DNA of 64,000 bases from Caballeronia glathei. Lineage in GTDB: Bacteria > Pseudomonadota > Gammaproteobacteria > Burkholderiales > Burkholderiaceae. The position numbers and the translations under genes were made by a program. The stretch is taken from positions 1 to 64,000 of the forward strand of contig NZ_JFHC01000026.1 in NCBI RefSeq assembly GCF_000698595.1, given 5' to 3'. The notes beneath the pieces are model-generated. The model saw only the letters and a list, made by a program, of their open reading frames with translations. It did not search any database and had not been told where the DNA came from. Numbering within the stretch: position 1 is the stretch's first letter; each line of letters opens with the position of its first letter. This document shows, in pieces, positions 26,254-37,458 of this stretch.

Positions 26254-27573
26254 TCATGCGTCGTTTCGGGGCGCTTTTCGGGTGCCGGAGGGGCGCTGCG
26301 CGCTGCGGTGCGACAACAGCGCGACGGCCATGCCTGCGCTCGCCGCGACGAGCATCGCGCGCCACGGGTGGCGCCGCACCATTTCGTTTGCCTGCGACGC
26401 CTTGCGGCCCGCGCCGATCATCGCGAGCGCGGTGGCGCGCGTTGCCGTTGTCTCGGCGCGTGCCACCTTGCGCGAGAGCGAAAGTGCCGTGGCGAGCGCG
26501 GACACCTTCCTGCGCGCCTGCTGCGTGAGTTGCTGCGAGCGCCCGGCGCGCGAGCCGATCGAGCGGCGCGCGTGCGCGGGCACGGCGGGTCCGCCGTGCA
26601 TGCCGCCGACGGGCTCGCCCACGTCGCGGGTGGACGAGGCGAGCATCGAGCCGATCTTCGCGCGGCTGCCCGGGGGCACGTTGCCGCCCTGCATGCCCCA
26701 CGCGCCGCGCGGGTCGTGCAGGCGCGCGCGTGCCGCCGAGAACTCCGCGCCGAGCAGAAGGACCGCCGCCGAGAAGTACAGCCACATCAGGAGCACGGCG
26801 AGCGAGCCTGCCGCGCCGAACGCGCTTGCGGTGCCCGCGTGGGTCAGGTAGAACGCGAACAGCTTCTTGCCCGCGGAAAAGAGGACCGCCGCGACGGCGC
26901 CGCCGACAAGCGCGTCGCGCCATTGCACGGTGGCGTCGGGGAGGAACTTGAGCAGCGCGCCGAACGCGACCGACAGAACCGCGAGACCCGCCACGAGCTG
27001 CACGACGTCGCCGATGATCACGAACGGCGAATCGCCCCAAAGCCACAGGCCGACGGCCTGGATCGCAGTGTCGAGCACGAGCGACACGATCAGCAGGAAC
27101 GCGACGCCCAGCACGAGCCCGAACGAGATGAGCCGCACGCGCACCATCGCGAACACGCTCGACTTCTGGTCGCCCGAGACGGGCCACACGAGGTTGAGCG
27201 CGGTGTTGAGCGACGAGAACGTCGCGGATGCGCCGATCGCGAGCAGCAGGAACGAGATGACTGCCGCGATGCCGGTGCCGCCGCTGCGGTGCGCGTTCTC
27301 GACGATGCTCTGCACGCCCGCCGCCGCCTGGTCGCCGATCAGGCCATTGACCTGATGGAACAGCTGCCCGCGCGCGGCCTCGGCGCCGAACACCCAGCCC
27401 GCGACCGCGATCACCATCACGAGCGTCGGCGCGAGCGAAAACGCCGAGTAGAACGCGATGCTCGCGGCCATCGCGGCGCAGCGGTCTTCGCCGAACTTCC
27501 TGAGGGCGCCGACCGCCCACGAAGCGTCCTTCTTGACGACGGCCTGGATTTTCTGCGTGGAGAGGGTGCTCAT
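26254..27573 (-). CDS. YihY/BrkB-family inner-membrane protein with C-terminal extension
   Basis: This 439-residue protein starts MSTLSTQKIQAVVKKDASWA and has the YihY core of about six membrane segments (MAASIAFYSAFSLAPTLVMV, IAAVISFLLLAIGASATFSS, then SLAVLLMWLYFSAAVLLLGAE), residues about 30-290. The family was once linked to serum resistance and RNase BN; transport is more likely. Beyond the core, about 140 residues are basic and Ala/Arg-rich with a last short hydrophobic segment (AMLVAASAGMAVALL), an extension typical of Burkholderiaceae homologues. An upstream in-frame start would add residues without family resemblance. Confidence 0.85.
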   Translation of the reverse strand: MSTLSTQKIQAVVKKDASWAVGALRKFGEDRCAAMAASIAFYSAFSLAPTLVMVIAVAGWVFGAEAARGQLFHQVNGLIGDQAAAGVQSIVENAHRSGGTGIAAVISFLLLAIGASATFSSLNTALNLVWPVSGDQKSSVFAMVRVRLISFGLVLGVAFLLIVSLVLDTAIQAVGLWLWGDSPFVIIGDVVQLVAGLAVLSVAFGALLKFLPDATVQWRDALVGGAVAAVLFSAGKKLFAFYLTHAGTASAFGAAGSLAVLLMWLYFSAAVLLLGAEFSAARARLHDPRGAWGMQGGNVPPGSRAKIGSMLASSTRDVGEPVGGMHGGPAVPAHARRSIGSRAGRSQQLTQQARRKVSALATALSLSRKVARAETTATRATALAMIGAGRKASQANEMVRRHPWRAMLVAASAGMAVALLSHRSAQRPSGTRKAPRNDA

Positions 27574-27878
27574 CGCGGACCTCGGCTGTTCGATGGGTGG
27601 GGCGCTCGCTGTGCTGAATGCCTGTCCGTCAAGAGCAGAATCCGTTCCAGCGCGCGCGTTCGGGTACGCGCGAGGCCGCGCCGGACAAGGGGCCGGCGGG
27701 GGGCCGGGCATGGCGGGAGCGTGCGAATGTTCTGCGGGAAGGGCGCGGCGAAGCTCAAAAAAGCGTCAAAGGCGCCGTATACGTGTAAGTCCGTGTATCG
27801 CTTCGCCCGCGCCGCCCCGGCGAGAGTTGAGTGAAGACCATATAATCGGGGTACCCCACATATTTAGCCGAGGCGGCC
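27574..27878. other. Intergenic region upstream of the formate dehydrogenase operon
   Basis: This 305-base gap separates divergent genes. A TATAAT (27841-27846) lies 33 bases before the fdnG start codon with no convincing -35 box at 16-18 bases, so an activator may be needed. Directly after it is the palindrome GGGGTACCCC (27848-27857). I see no FNR-type TTGAT-N4-ATCAA site. Confidence 0.4.
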
Positions 27879-30800
27879 ATGTTGCAAATGTCCCGGCGCC
27901 AGTTCCTGAAGGTCTCAGCGAGTTCGCTCGCCGGATCGAGTCTAGCCCTGATGGGCTTCTCGCCGGCTCCCGCGCTCGCAGAAGTCCGTCAGTACAAACT
28001 GTCGCGCACAACGGAAACCCGTAATACCTGCCCGTACTGCTCAGTCGGTTGCGGCATCCTGATGTACGGTCTCGGCGACAACGCCAAGAACGCGAAGGCG
28101 AGCATCATCCATATCGAAGGCGACCCCGACCATCCCGTCAATCGCGGCACGCTGTGCCCGAAGGGCGCGGCGCTCATCGACTTCATCCACAGCCCGAGCC
28201 GGCTGAAGTATCCCGAGTACCGGGCGGCCGGATCGAACGAGTGGAAGCGCATCTCGTGGGAAGACGCGCTCGACCGCATCGCCGTGCTGATGAAGGAAGA
28301 CCGCGACGCGAACTTCGTCGAGACCACGCCGGACGGCAAGAAGGTGAACCGCTGGCTGACCACGGGCATGCTCGCCGCGTCGGCGGGCAGCAACGAAGTC
28401 GGCTATCTGACGCACAAGACGATCCGCAGTCTCGGGATGCTCGCGTTCGACAACCAGGCGCGTGTCTGACACGGCCCGACGGTGGCAGGTCTTGCCCCGA
28501 CGTTTGGCCGTGGAGCGATGACGAACCATTGGGTCGACATCAAGAACGCGGACGTAATTCTGGTGATGGGCGGCAACGCCGCTGAAGCGCACCCGTGCGG
28601 CTTCAAGTGGGTGACCGAGGCGAAGGCGCACAGGAAGGCGCGTCTGATCGTCGTCGACCCGCGCTTTACGCGCACCGCATCGGTTGCGGATTTCTACGCG
28701 CCGATTCGCACCGGCACGGACATCGTGTTCCTCGGCGGAGTGATCAACTACCTGCTGACGCACGACAAGATCCAGCACGAGTACGTGAAGAACTACACGG
28801 ACTTCTCGTTCATCGTGCGCGAGGACTTCGCGTTCAATGAAGGGATCTATTCGGGCTACAACCCGGAAAAGCGCAACTACGACAAATCCACCTGGGATTA
28901 CGAGCGCGGCGACGACGGTTTCGCCAAGGTCGATCCCACGCTGCAGCATCCGCGCTGCGTCTACAACCTGATGAAGCAGCACTACTCGCGCTACACGCCC
29001 GAGCAGGTGGAGAAGACGTGCGGCACGCCGAAGGACAAATTCCTGAAGGTCTGCGAGATGCTCGCCTCCACCGCCGTTCCGGGCCGCGCGGGCACCATTC
29101 TGTACGCGCTCGGCTGGACGCATCACTCCGTCGGTGCGCAGATGATCCGCACGGGTGCGATGGTGCAGCTCCTGCTTGGCAACATCGGGATCGCGGGCGG
29201 CGGCATGAACGCGCTGCGCGGGCACTCGAACATCCAGGGCCTGACGGACCTCGGCCTGATGTCGAACCTGCTGCCCGGCTACATGACGCTGCCGATGGAA
29301 GGCGAACAGGACTACGAGGCCTACATCACGAAGCGCGCGGCGCAGCCGCTGCGGCCGAACCAGCTCTCCTACTGGAAGAACTACCGCGCGTTCCACGTGA
29401 GCTTCATGAAGTCCTGGTGGGGTGACAACGCCACGGCCGAGAACAACTTCGGCTTCGACTATCTGCCGAAACTCGACAAGTCCTACGACATGCTGCAGGT
29501 GTTCGAGCTGATGGCGCAGGGCAAGATGAACGGCTACATCGCGCAGGGCTTCAACCCGCTCGCCGCCGCGCCGAACAAGGCGAAGATCAGCCTCGGCCTC
29601 TCCAAGCTGAAGTGGCTCGTCATCATGGACCCGCTCGCGACGGAAACGTCCGAGTTCTGGAAGAACTTCGGCGAGTTCAACGACGTCGATCCGGCGAAGA
29701 TCCAGACCGAGGTGTTCCGCCTGCCAACTTCGTGCTTCGCGGAGGAGCGCGGCTCGCTCGTGAGTTCGAGCCGCGTGCTGCAGTGGCACTGGCAGGGCGC
29801 CCAGCCGCCGGGCGAGGCGAGGAGCGACCTGGAGATCATGTCCGGGCTGTGGCTGCGCATGCGTCAGGCGTATCGCGAGAAGGGCGGCAAGTACCCCGAT
29901 CCGATCCTGAAGATGACCTGGCCGTACGCGGACCCGGAGAGCCCCACACCCGAAGAAATCGCGATGGAGTTCAACGGGAAGGCACTTGCCGACGTCACCG
30001 ATCCCGTCGACAAGACCAGGGTCATCGCGAAGAAGGGCGAGCAGCTCGCGAGCTTCGCGCAATTGCGCGACGACGGTTCGACCGCGTCGGGCTGCTGGAT
30101 TTTCTGCGGATCGTGGACGCAGGCGGGCAACCAGATGGGCCGGCGCGACAACTCCGACCCGACGGGCATCGGCCAGACGCTCGGCTGGGCGTGGGCGTGG
30201 CCGGCGAACCGGCGCGTGCTGTACAACCGCGCGTCGTGCGACCTCGCCGGCAAGCCCTTCGACCCGACGCGCAAGCTGATCGCGTGGAACGGCAAGACCT
30301 GGAGCGGCCCGGACATCCCCGACTTCAAGGCCGACGAGCCGCCTGAAAACGGCATGAACCCGTTCATCATGAACGCGGAAGGCGTGGCGCGCTTCTTCGC
30401 CCGCGACGGCATGAACGAAGGTCCGTTCCCGGTGCATTACGAGCCGTTCGAGAATCCGCTCGGCTACAACCCGCTCTATCCGAACACCAAGGAGGCCGTC
30501 AGCAACCCGGCGGCGCGCGTGTTCCCGGACGACCGGGCCGCGTTCGGCACGGCGAAGGACTTCCCGCATACGGCGACCACCTATCGTCTGACCGAGCACT
30601 TCCACTACTGGACCAAGCACGCGCGCATGAACGCGATCATCCAGCCGGAGCAGTTCGTGGAGATCGGCGAGGAGCTGGCGAAGGAGGTGGGCGTGGTGGC
30701 CGGCGACCGGGTGAAGGTGTCGAGCAACCGCGGGCACATCGTGGCGGTGGCGGTGGTCACCAAGCGCATCAGGACGCTGACGATCGAGGGAAAGAAAGTG

Positions 30801-30947
30801 CAGACCGTTGGTCTCCCGCTGCACTGGGGCTTCAAGGGCCTCACGCAGCCGGGCTATCTCGTCAATACGCTGACGCCCTCCGTGGGCGACGGGAATTCCC
30901 AGACGCCGGAATTCAAGTCGTTCCTCGTGAAGGTCGAGAAGGCATAA
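27879..30947 (+). CDS. fdnG: Formate dehydrogenase-N major subunit, selenocysteine-containing
   Basis: The full product is 1022 residues, read through an in-frame TGA at 28467-28469 that encodes selenocysteine 197 (ARVUHGPTV; the conserved His follows). It is the molybdopterin-guanine dinucleotide catalytic subunit that oxidises formate to CO2 in the periplasm. Visible features are a twin-arginine signal ([16 protein letters not shown]), the [4Fe-4S] ligands C51, C54 and C58 in CPYCSVGC with a fourth Cys in GTLCPKG, and the FDH-N C-terminal domain. The SECIS hairpin lies just after the TGA. The frames before and after the TGA are identical, and the downstream fdhE, selA, selB and selC confirm decoding. 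Automatic callers will usually split or truncate this gene. Confidence 0.96.
28467..28512 (+). promoter_or_regulatory. SECIS element of fdnG
   Basis: Immediately after the UGA, CACGGCC (28470-28476) pairs with GGCCGTG (28506-28512). At the top, GGCA (28484-28487) and TGCC (28493-28496) close an apical loop GGTCT. The loop matches the GGUCU of the E. coli fdhF SECIS recognised by SelB, and the sequence ACACGGCCC next to the UGA also resembles it. Confidence 0.93.
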
Positions 30948-30957
30948 GGGGAAAGAG

Positions 30958-31884
30958 ATGGCTCTGCAATCACTCGATATCAAACGCGTCTCCGCTACCA
31001 CGACGCCCACGCCGCAGGTCCGCGATCCCGTCACGGGGACGGTCGCGAAGCTGATCGACGTGTCGAAGTGCATCGGCTGCAAGGCGTGCCAGACGGCCTG
31101 CATGGAATGGAACGACCTGCGCGACGAAGTGGGCGATTCGATCGGCGTGTACGACAACCCGCGCGACCTGACCGAGCACTCGTGGACCGTCATGCGGTTC
31201 ACCGAGTACGAGAATCCGGCCGGCGACCTCGAATGGCTGATCCGCAAGGACGGCTGCATGCACTGCGAGGACCCGGGCTGCCTGAAGGCGTGCCCGTCGC
31301 CGGGGGCGATCGTTCAGTACACGAACGGCATCGTCGATTTCCATGAAGAGAACTGCATCGGCTGCGGCTACTGCGTGACGGGCTGCCCGTTCAACGTGCC
31401 GCGCATCTCGAAGCAGGATCATCGCGCATACAAGTGCACGCTCTGCTCCGACCGCGTTGCGGTCGGGCAGGAACCGGCCTGCGTGAAGACCTGCCCGACG
31501 GGCGCCATCATGTTCGGCACCAAGGAGGACATGAAGGCGCAGGCGGAGGACCGCATCGAGGACCTGAAGGAGCGCGGCTTCAAGAACGCCGGTCTGTACG
31601 ACCCGGCGGGCGTTGGCGGCACGCACGTGATGTACGTGCTGCACCACGCCGACAAGCCCACGCTCTATCACGGCCTGCCCGAGAATCCGTCGATCAGTCC
31701 GCTGGTCTCGCTGTGGAAGGGGCTCGCGAAGCCGCTGGCGCTTGCCGGCGTCGCGGTCGCCGCCCTGGCGGGCTTCTTCCACTACACCCGGGTCGGTCCG
31801 AACGAGGTGACGGAGGAAGACGAACTGGTGGCAGCGCGCGAAGCCGACGAGGCCAAGCACGGTCGCAACGAGGAGCGCTCATGA
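30958..31884 (+). CDS. fdnH: Formate dehydrogenase-N iron-sulfur subunit
   Basis: This 308-residue electron-transfer subunit has four Cys clusters for [4Fe-4S] centres: [11 protein letters not shown] (C38-C48), [26 protein letters not shown] and CTLCSDR with CVKTCP. They carry electrons from the selenoprotein to the cytochrome b subunit. A single membrane segment near the C-terminus ([19 protein letters not shown]) anchors the protein, as in FdnH. It starts 10 bases after fdnG with GGGGAAAGAG as ribosome-binding site and overlaps fdnI by four bases (ATGA). Confidence 0.95.
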   Translation: MALQSLDIKRVSATTTPTPQVRDPVTGTVAKLIDVSKCIGCKACQTACMEWNDLRDEVGDSIGVYDNPRDLTEHSWTVMRFTEYENPAGDLEWLIRKDGCMHCEDPGCLKACPSPGAIVQYTNGIVDFHEENCIGCGYCVTGCPFNVPRISKQDHRAYKCTLCSDRVAVGQEPACVKTCPTGAIMFGTKEDMKAQAEDRIEDLKERGFKNAGLYDPAGVGGTHVMYVLHHADKPTLYHGLPENPSISPLVSLWKGLAKPLALAGVAVAALAGFFHYTRVGPNEVTEEDELVAAREADEAKHGRNEERS

Positions 31885-32540
31885 AGCACGATGACCTGAA
31901 CCACGAGTTGAGGGACGTGAAGGGCAATCGCCTGATCGTCCGCTATACGCCGAACGAGCGCACCAACCACTGGATCACCGCGATCACCTTCGTGCTGCTC
32001 GCGTTGTCCGGGCTCGCCATGTTCCATCCGGCGATGTCGTTCCTGTATTTCGTGCTCGGCGGCGGGCAGTGGACACGCATTCTGCATCCGTTCGTCGGCG
32101 TCGTGATGTTCCTTTCGTTCCTGATATTGATGCTGCGTTTCTGGCATCACAATTATCTGGACAAGGACGACATGCAGTGGATGAAGCAGGTCGGCGACGT
32201 GCTCAACAACCGCGAGGACAGGCTGCCCGAGATCGGACGCTACAACGCCGGCCAGAAGGTGCTGTTCTTCGTGATGGTCGCGTGTCTCCTGCTGCTGCTG
32301 GTGAGCGGCATCGTGATCTGGCGCCGCTACTTCTCGTTCTATTTCCCGATCGGGATCATCCGGCTCGCGTCGGTCGTCCACGCGATTGCGGCGTGGCTGC
32401 TGATCATCGGGATCGTCGTGCATATCTACGCGGCGATCTGGGTGAAGGGCTCGGTAGGCGCGATGGTGCGCGGCACCGTGACCTACGGATGGGCGCGCAA
32501 GCACCATCCGCGGTGGTTCAGGGAAATCATCGGAAAGTAG
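31881..32540 (+). CDS. fdnI: Formate dehydrogenase-N cytochrome b556 subunit
   Basis: This 219-residue membrane subunit has four hydrophobic segments ([78 protein letters not shown]). Histidines at the membrane faces (HHN; HAIAAW; VVHIYA) are the expected haem b ligands. It passes electrons to the quinone pool. The N-terminal [17 protein letters not shown] is the usual start of FdnI/FdoI. It ends the structural operon; a strong terminator follows. Confidence 0.94.
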   Translation: MKHDDLNHELRDVKGNRLIVRYTPNERTNHWITAITFVLLALSGLAMFHPAMSFLYFVLGGGQWTRILHPFVGVVMFLSFLILMLRFWHHNYLDKDDMQWMKQVGDVLNNREDRLPEIGRYNAGQKVLFFVMVACLLLLLVSGIVIWRRYFSFYFPIGIIRLASVVHAIAAWLLIIGIVVHIYAAIWVKGSVGAMVRGTVTYGWARKHHPRWFREIIGK

Positions 32541-32587
32541 CTGTTTTTCCGCTGTTTCCGGTGAGCCCGGTGCATCACCGAAGCCGG

Positions 32588-32617
32588 CCGCCGCCCTTTG
32601 CGGGGCGGCGGTTTTTT
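32588..32617 (+). terminator. Terminator between fdnI and fdhE
   Basis: CCGCCGCCC and GGGCGGCGG form a GC-only 9-bp stem followed by six T. It separates the abundant structural subunits from the maturation and sel genes, which probably have their own weaker promoter in 32618-32827. Confidence 0.9.
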
Positions 32618-32827
32618 GTTGCAGGCAGGCCTTTCGAAAGGTCGTCCGGCCGTCACGTTCGCTGGCCACGCGCCGCGACGGAAGCTGCTATCCTTTGCGG
32701 GCGCTTTCGGCGCGAACCGCTGCCCCCTGCACGGCACGGGCGCGGCGCCGACGGGCGGTCGCAGGTGCGTTTCTTCGGCCGTCGTCGAACGCGAAAGTCG
32801 CGTCATTCAGTCTCAAGAGGTATTCCC

Positions 32828-33820
32828 GTGGTCCAACGCATTCTCGAAGCCGATCAGATCGAATCGCTCGATCCGTCGGCGATTCCGCGCATCCGGAGCC
32901 CCGAGCGCGAGAGGGTTTTTCCGGCGCGCGCCGCGCGGCTGCGCGAACTCGCCGACGCGAGCAATCCGATCGCCGGCTATCTGCGGCTGATGGCCGCGCT
33001 TGCCGATGCGCAACAGCGCGCGCTGACCGGTTTCGAAGCCACGCCGCCGAGCGTCGAGCTGATCAGGAGCGCCCAGCAGCATTCGATGCCGCTCATCCCG
33101 GCGCTCTCCGGCGAGCGCGATCCGGCCTGGCGCGACGTCCTGCTGCGCCTCCTGGACGCCGTCGAATCGGCCGGCCCGCTCACGCCTCCGCTCGTGCAAT
33201 TGATGGAGAAGCTGCGCGCGCTCGATGCGAAGGAACTCGACGCCCAGGCCGACGCCATCTTTGCCCAGCGCTTTGCCGAAGTCGACCCGGCGAGCGCGCC
33301 GTTCATCATGGCGGCGCTGCAGGTGGTGTGGACGGACTTCGCGAGCCGCATCGACCCGTCGCAACTGCCTTATCTCGACACGCCGGGCTTGTGCCCGCTG
33401 TGCGGCTCGCATCCGGTCGCGAGCGTCGTGCGGGTCGGCGGCGCGTATGAGGGTTATCGCTATCTGCAGTGCGGCCTGTGCGCCACCGAATGGCACATGG
33501 TCCGCACGAAGTGCTCCAGTTGCGACTCGACGAAGGGCATTGCGTATCACGCGATCGGCGCGGCACACGCCGATCAGGAAGCCCGCAACGAGTCGGCGAA
33601 GAAGGCGTGGCTGAAGGCGGAATCGTGTGACGAGTGCCATACGTACCGGAAGATCGGCTACCAGGACAAGGCCTACGATTTCGAGCCTTTCGCCGACGAT
33701 CTCGCGAGCCTTACGCTCGACCTGCTGATGGGCGAGGAGGGCTACCGGCGTGCGTCGCCGCATCCGTGGCTGTGGCCGGAACAGGCGGACCAGACGGACC
33801 AGGCTCAGGGCCAGGAATAA
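32828..33820 (+). CDS. fdhE: Formate dehydrogenase accessory protein FdhE
   Basis: This 330-residue cytoplasmic rubredoxin-like protein has the family's Cys pairs: CPLCGSHPVASVV, CGLCATEWHMVRTKC, CSSCDSTKG and CDECHTYRK. FdhE binds the FDH catalytic subunit before Tat export and is required for active enzyme. A GTG start at 32828 with AGAGG upstream is chosen; there is no ATG nearby and the protein begins VQRILEADQIESLDPSAIPR, as expected. It is followed 24 bases later by selA. Confidence 0.92.
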   Translation: MVQRILEADQIESLDPSAIPRIRSPERERVFPARAARLRELADASNPIAGYLRLMAALADAQQRALTGFEATPPSVELIRSAQQHSMPLIPALSGERDPAWRDVLLRLLDAVESAGPLTPPLVQLMEKLRALDAKELDAQADAIFAQRFAEVDPASAPFIMAALQVVWTDFASRIDPSQLPYLDTPGLCPLCGSHPVASVVRVGGAYEGYRYLQCGLCATEWHMVRTKCSSCDSTKGIAYHAIGAAHADQEARNESAKKAWLKAESCDECHTYRKIGYQDKAYDFEPFADDLASLTLDLLMGEEGYRRASPHPWLWPEQADQTDQAQGQE

Positions 33821-33844
33821 AAGTCAGGAAACGGGGGCGAAGGC

Positions 33845-35299
33845 GTGAGCGAAGTAACGAGCGTCGCACTGAGGTCGCTGATGGCGCGGGTGCCATCGGT
33901 GGAGCGGATGATCGCATCGGCGGGATTCGAGCCGCTCGTCGCGGAATATGGGCGCACGCAGACTCTTGCCGCGCTGCGCAGCACGCTCGACGACTGGCGC
34001 CGCGAAGCGCAGGCGGGCCGCGCGTGCCTGGACGCGCTCGAGGAGTCGCGCCTCGCGCAATCGGTCGGCGCGTTGCTTCGCGAGCGGGCGCGCGGCAGCG
34101 TGCGCACCGTCTTCAATCTCACCGGCACGGTTCTCCATACGAATCTCGGCCGCGCGCTGCTGCCGGACGCCGCGGTCCAGGCGGTCGTCGATGTCCTCAC
34201 GCGTCCGGCCAACCTCGAATTCGATCTCGCAACCGGCCGCCGCGGCGACCGCGACGACCTGATCGACGACCTCATCTGCGAGCTCACGGGCGCCGAAGCC
34301 GCGACTGTGGTGAACAATAACGCGGCGGCGGTGCTGCTTACGCTGTCCGCGCTCGCGTCGAAGAAGGAAGTGATCGTGTCGCGCGGCGAGCTGGTCGAGA
34401 TCGGCGGCGCGTTTCGCATTCCGGACATCATGAGCCGGGCGGGCGCGAAGCTGCGCGAAGTCGGCACGACCAACCGCACGCACCTGAAGGATTACGACGA
34501 GGCGATCGGCGATCGCACGGCGCTGTTGATGAAGGTTCATTGCAGCAACTACGCGATCAGCGGCTTCACGAAGGAAGTCGCGCTGCACGAACTCGCCTCG
34601 CTCGGCAAGGCGCGCCGCGTGCCGGTGGCGGTCGATCTCGGCAGCGGCACGCTCGTCGACCTGACGCAATGGGGCCTGCCGCGCGAGACGACCGTGCGCG
34701 AGACGGTGGAAGGCGGCGCGGATCTGGTCACGTTCAGCGGCGACAAGCTGCTCGGCGGGCCGCAGGCGGGGCTGATCGTCGGCCGGGCGGATCTGATCGG
34801 GAAGATCAAGAAGCATCCGCTGAAGCGCGCGCTGCGCGTCGGCAAGCTGACGCTCGCCGCGCTCGAACCGGTGCTGCGCCTCTACCGGGCGCCCGAATTC
34901 CTGCGCGACCGGCTGACCACGCTGCGCCTTCTCACGCGCCCCGCCGACGACATGCGCAATGCCGCCGAGCGCATCGCGCCCGCGCTGCTGCGCGCGATCG
35001 GCGACGAATTCTCCATTGCCATCGAGCCGATGTTCAGCCAGATCGGCAGCGGTGCGCTGCCGGTCGACGTGCTGCCGAGCTACGGCGTCGCGGTGCGTCT
35101 TGCGAGCGGCAAGCGGCCGGGGCGGCAACTGGCGAAGGTCGAGAAGGTGCTGCGCGAGCTGCCGCGCCCGGTGATCGGCCGGATCGCCGACGACGCGCTG
35201 CGTCTCGACCTGCGCTGCCTGGAAGCCGCCGACGAAGCCGCGTTCATCGCGCAACTCGAGGCGTATTCGGCGCCGCAACCGAAGGGCGCGGGCGCATGA
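33845..35299 (+). CDS. selA: L-seryl-tRNA(Sec) selenium transferase
   Basis: This 484-residue PLP enzyme converts Ser-tRNA(Sec) to Sec-tRNA(Sec) using selenophosphate. Motifs include LNRALL-type [52 protein letters not shown] and the PLP lysine K301 in [13 protein letters not shown]. The GTG start at 33845 gives the normal family length of about 465-480. It overlaps selB by four bases (ATGA), so the two are translationally coupled. Confidence 0.95.
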   Translation: MSEVTSVALRSLMARVPSVERMIASAGFEPLVAEYGRTQTLAALRSTLDDWRREAQAGRACLDALEESRLAQSVGALLRERARGSVRTVFNLTGTVLHTNLGRALLPDAAVQAVVDVLTRPANLEFDLATGRRGDRDDLIDDLICELTGAEAATVVNNNAAAVLLTLSALASKKEVIVSRGELVEIGGAFRIPDIMSRAGAKLREVGTTNRTHLKDYDEAIGDRTALLMKVHCSNYAISGFTKEVALHELASLGKARRVPVAVDLGSGTLVDLTQWGLPRETTVRETVEGGADLVTFSGDKLLGGPQAGLIVGRADLIGKIKKHPLKRALRVGKLTLAALEPVLRLYRAPEFLRDRLTTLRLLTRPADDMRNAAERIAPALLRAIGDEFSIAIEPMFSQIGSGALPVDVLPSYGVAVRLASGKRPGRQLAKVEKVLRELPRPVIGRIADDALRLDLRCLEAADEAAFIAQLEAYSAPQPKGAGA

Positions 35300-37206
35300 T
35301 CGCAGGCACCGCGGGCCACATCGACCACGGCAAGACGACGCTGGTTCGCGCGCTGTCCGGCGTCGATACCGACCGGCTGAAGGAAGAGAAGGCGCGCGGC
35401 ATTTCGATCGAGCTCGGCTATGCGTACGTGCCGCTCGCGAACGGCGACGTGCTCGGCCTGATCGACGTGCCGGGCCACGAGAAGCTGGTCCACACGATGG
35501 CAGCGGGGGCATGCGGCATCGACTTTGCGCTCGTCGTCGTCGCCGCGGACGACGGCGTGATGCCGCAGACCCGCGAGCATCTCGCGATCCTCGAATTGCT
35601 CGGCGTGACCGAGGGCGCGGTCGCGGTGACGAAGACCGATCGCGTCGATGAGGCGCGCCTCATCGAAGTACACGAGGAAATCGCAGCGTGGCTCGCGCCG
35701 GGCGCGCTGAAGGACGCGCCGCTTTTCGACACCAACGCGACCCGCGAGAACGACGCGGGCGTCGCCGCACTCGACGCGCATTTGCGCGCGGCCGCCGCCC
35801 GCTGGCGGATGCGGCGCGACGACGGGCTGTTCAGGCTCGCGGTCGACCGCGTGTTCACGCTCGCCGGGCAGGGCACCATCGTGACGGGCACGGTGTTCTC
35901 GGGGCGCGTGAATGTCGGCGATACGATGCTGCTCGCGCCGAAGGGCGAACCCGTGCGCGTGCGCAGCATCCACGCGCAGAATCGCGCGGCGCAGACGGGG
36001 CGCGCGGGGGAGCGTTGCGCACTGAATCTCGCCGGCATCGAAAAGGATGCGATTGCGCGCGGTGACTGGATCGTCGATGCGCGGCTCGCGCGGGCCTCCG
36101 AGCGTATCGACACCGATCTCACGCTCCTGCCCGATGCCGGGCTCGATCTCACGCACTGGGCGCCGCTGCACGTGCACCTCGGCACGACGCACCGGGTCGC
36201 GCATGTCGCGCTGCTCGATGGCGACGAGCTGCACGCGGGCGAGCGGGCGCGCGTGCAGCTCGTCTTCGATCAGCCCGTGTGCGCGCTGCCCGGCGACCGC
36301 TTCATCGTGCGCAATGCGCAGGCGAACCGCACGGTCGGCGGGGGGCGTGTGCTCGATCCGTTCGGGCCAGCGAGAAAGCGCCGCACGCCCGAGCGGCGCG
36401 CGTGGCTCGATGCGCTGGACTCGATGCTCGACACGGGGCGCATCGACCCGCTCCTCGCTTGCGCGCCGCACGGCCTGCCGCGTTCGCTGCTCGAGCATCT
36501 CACGGGCATGCCCGCAGCCGCGCTGACGTTGCCCGACGACACGCGCGTCGTGCCGTTGCCCGACGATGCGATGCTCGTCGCGCGTTCGCAATGGGATGCG
36601 CTGGCCGGCCGGCTCGTCGACGCGTTGCGTGTTTTTCACGAGCGCTCGCCGGACGAGCAGGGCGCCGACACGGCGCGTCTTCGCCGCATCGCCGCGCCGC
36701 TCGTGCCCGACGCGCTGTGGCGCGCGCTCGTGGATGCTGCGCTGGAAGAAGGGACGATCGCGCGCAGCGGGCCGTGGCTGCATCTGCCGACGCATGCCGT
36801 CACCCTCGACGCCGCCGAACAGGCGCTGGCCGATGCGCTGCTTCCGTCGATTGCGCGAGGCCGTTTCGATCCGCCCTGGGTACGCGATCTCGCGAGCGCG
36901 CACGGCGTGCCGGAGGAGCGCGTGCGGCAACTGCTGCGCAAGCTTGCGCGGCGCGGCGAGGTGTTCCAGGTCGTGCGCGATCTTTTCTATCATCGCGACG
37001 CGATTCGCGAACTGGCGCTGCTCGTCGCTTCGGAAGCGGAGAAGCAAGGCGGCGCGCTCGCGGCAGCACCGTTTCGCGACGCAAGCGCGCTCGGGCGCAA
37101 GCGCGCGATACAGGTTTTGGAATTCTTCGACCGCGTTGGGTATACTCGCTTCCACCGCGAACGTCACGTGGTGCGCGTCGATAGCCGCTGGCACGAGTTG
37201 ATCTGA
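35296..37206 (+). CDS. selB: Selenocysteine-specific elongation factor SelB
   Basis: This 636-residue translational GTPase delivers Sec-tRNA(Sec) to the ribosome at UGA codons bearing a SECIS hairpin. The GTPase motifs are GHIDHGKT (residues 7-14), [16 protein letters not shown] and VTKTDRVDE, followed by EF-Tu-like beta barrels and four winged-helix repeats from about residue 370 that bind the SECIS; the last reads [20 protein letters not shown]. The gene ends 37 bases before selC. Confidence 0.95.
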   Translation: MIAGTAGHIDHGKTTLVRALSGVDTDRLKEEKARGISIELGYAYVPLANGDVLGLIDVPGHEKLVHTMAAGACGIDFALVVVAADDGVMPQTREHLAILELLGVTEGAVAVTKTDRVDEARLIEVHEEIAAWLAPGALKDAPLFDTNATRENDAGVAALDAHLRAAAARWRMRRDDGLFRLAVDRVFTLAGQGTIVTGTVFSGRVNVGDTMLLAPKGEPVRVRSIHAQNRAAQTGRAGERCALNLAGIEKDAIARGDWIVDARLARASERIDTDLTLLPDAGLDLTHWAPLHVHLGTTHRVAHVALLDGDELHAGERARVQLVFDQPVCALPGDRFIVRNAQANRTVGGGRVLDPFGPARKRRTPERRAWLDALDSMLDTGRIDPLLACAPHGLPRSLLEHLTGMPAAALTLPDDTRVVPLPDDAMLVARSQWDALAGRLVDALRVFHERSPDEQGADTARLRRIAAPLVPDALWRALVDAALEEGTIARSGPWLHLPTHAVTLDAAEQALADALLPSIARGRFDPPWVRDLASAHGVPEERVRQLLRKLARRGEVFQVVRDLFYHRDAIRELALLVASEAEKQGGALAAAPFRDASALGRKRAIQVLEFFDRVGYTRFHRERHVVRVDSRWHELI

Positions 37207-37243
37207 AAGATCGACCGGCTGCGCGGCTCGTTTTTTCTCTGCA

Positions 37244-37336
37244 GGAAGGCATCCGTATCCGGTGGTGCGGCTGGGCTTCAAACCCAGTTGGGGGCGTCAG
37301 CCGCTCCCAGGTAGGTTCGACTCCTGCTGCCTTCCG
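37244..37336 (+). tRNA. selC: tRNA-Sec (UCA anticodon)
   Basis: The 93-base gene has the features of selenocysteine tRNA: an 8-bp acceptor stem (GGAAGGCA with TGCCTTCC), discriminator G at 37336, anticodon arm CTGGG-CTTCAAA-CCCAG with TCA at 37278-37280, a long variable arm and the T-arm GTTCGACTCC. No CCA is encoded. It directly follows selB. The prophage begins just downstream, so the 3' end is the presumed phage attachment site. Confidence 0.96.
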
Positions 37337-37458
37337 CCGCAATGGTTTGCAGGATTCCGAGGCCCCTGAAAAATCTAGACTCAAACGATATGGTGTGTGT
37401 TTTTCTGCCCGAAACATGCGCCTAGAGTCGGTTGACGATATTGGACCAAGGAACATCC

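Noticed and set aside
28467-28469. TGA in fdnG as a nonsense mutation
   Set aside because: The position is that of the family's Sec residue, is followed by the conserved His, has a SECIS hairpin, and the sel genes are next door.
28041-31259. A 1072-residue open frame antisense to fdnG and fdnH
   Set aside because: It mirrors the codon bias of the sense genes, has Arg/His/Val-rich shadow composition and no family resemblance.
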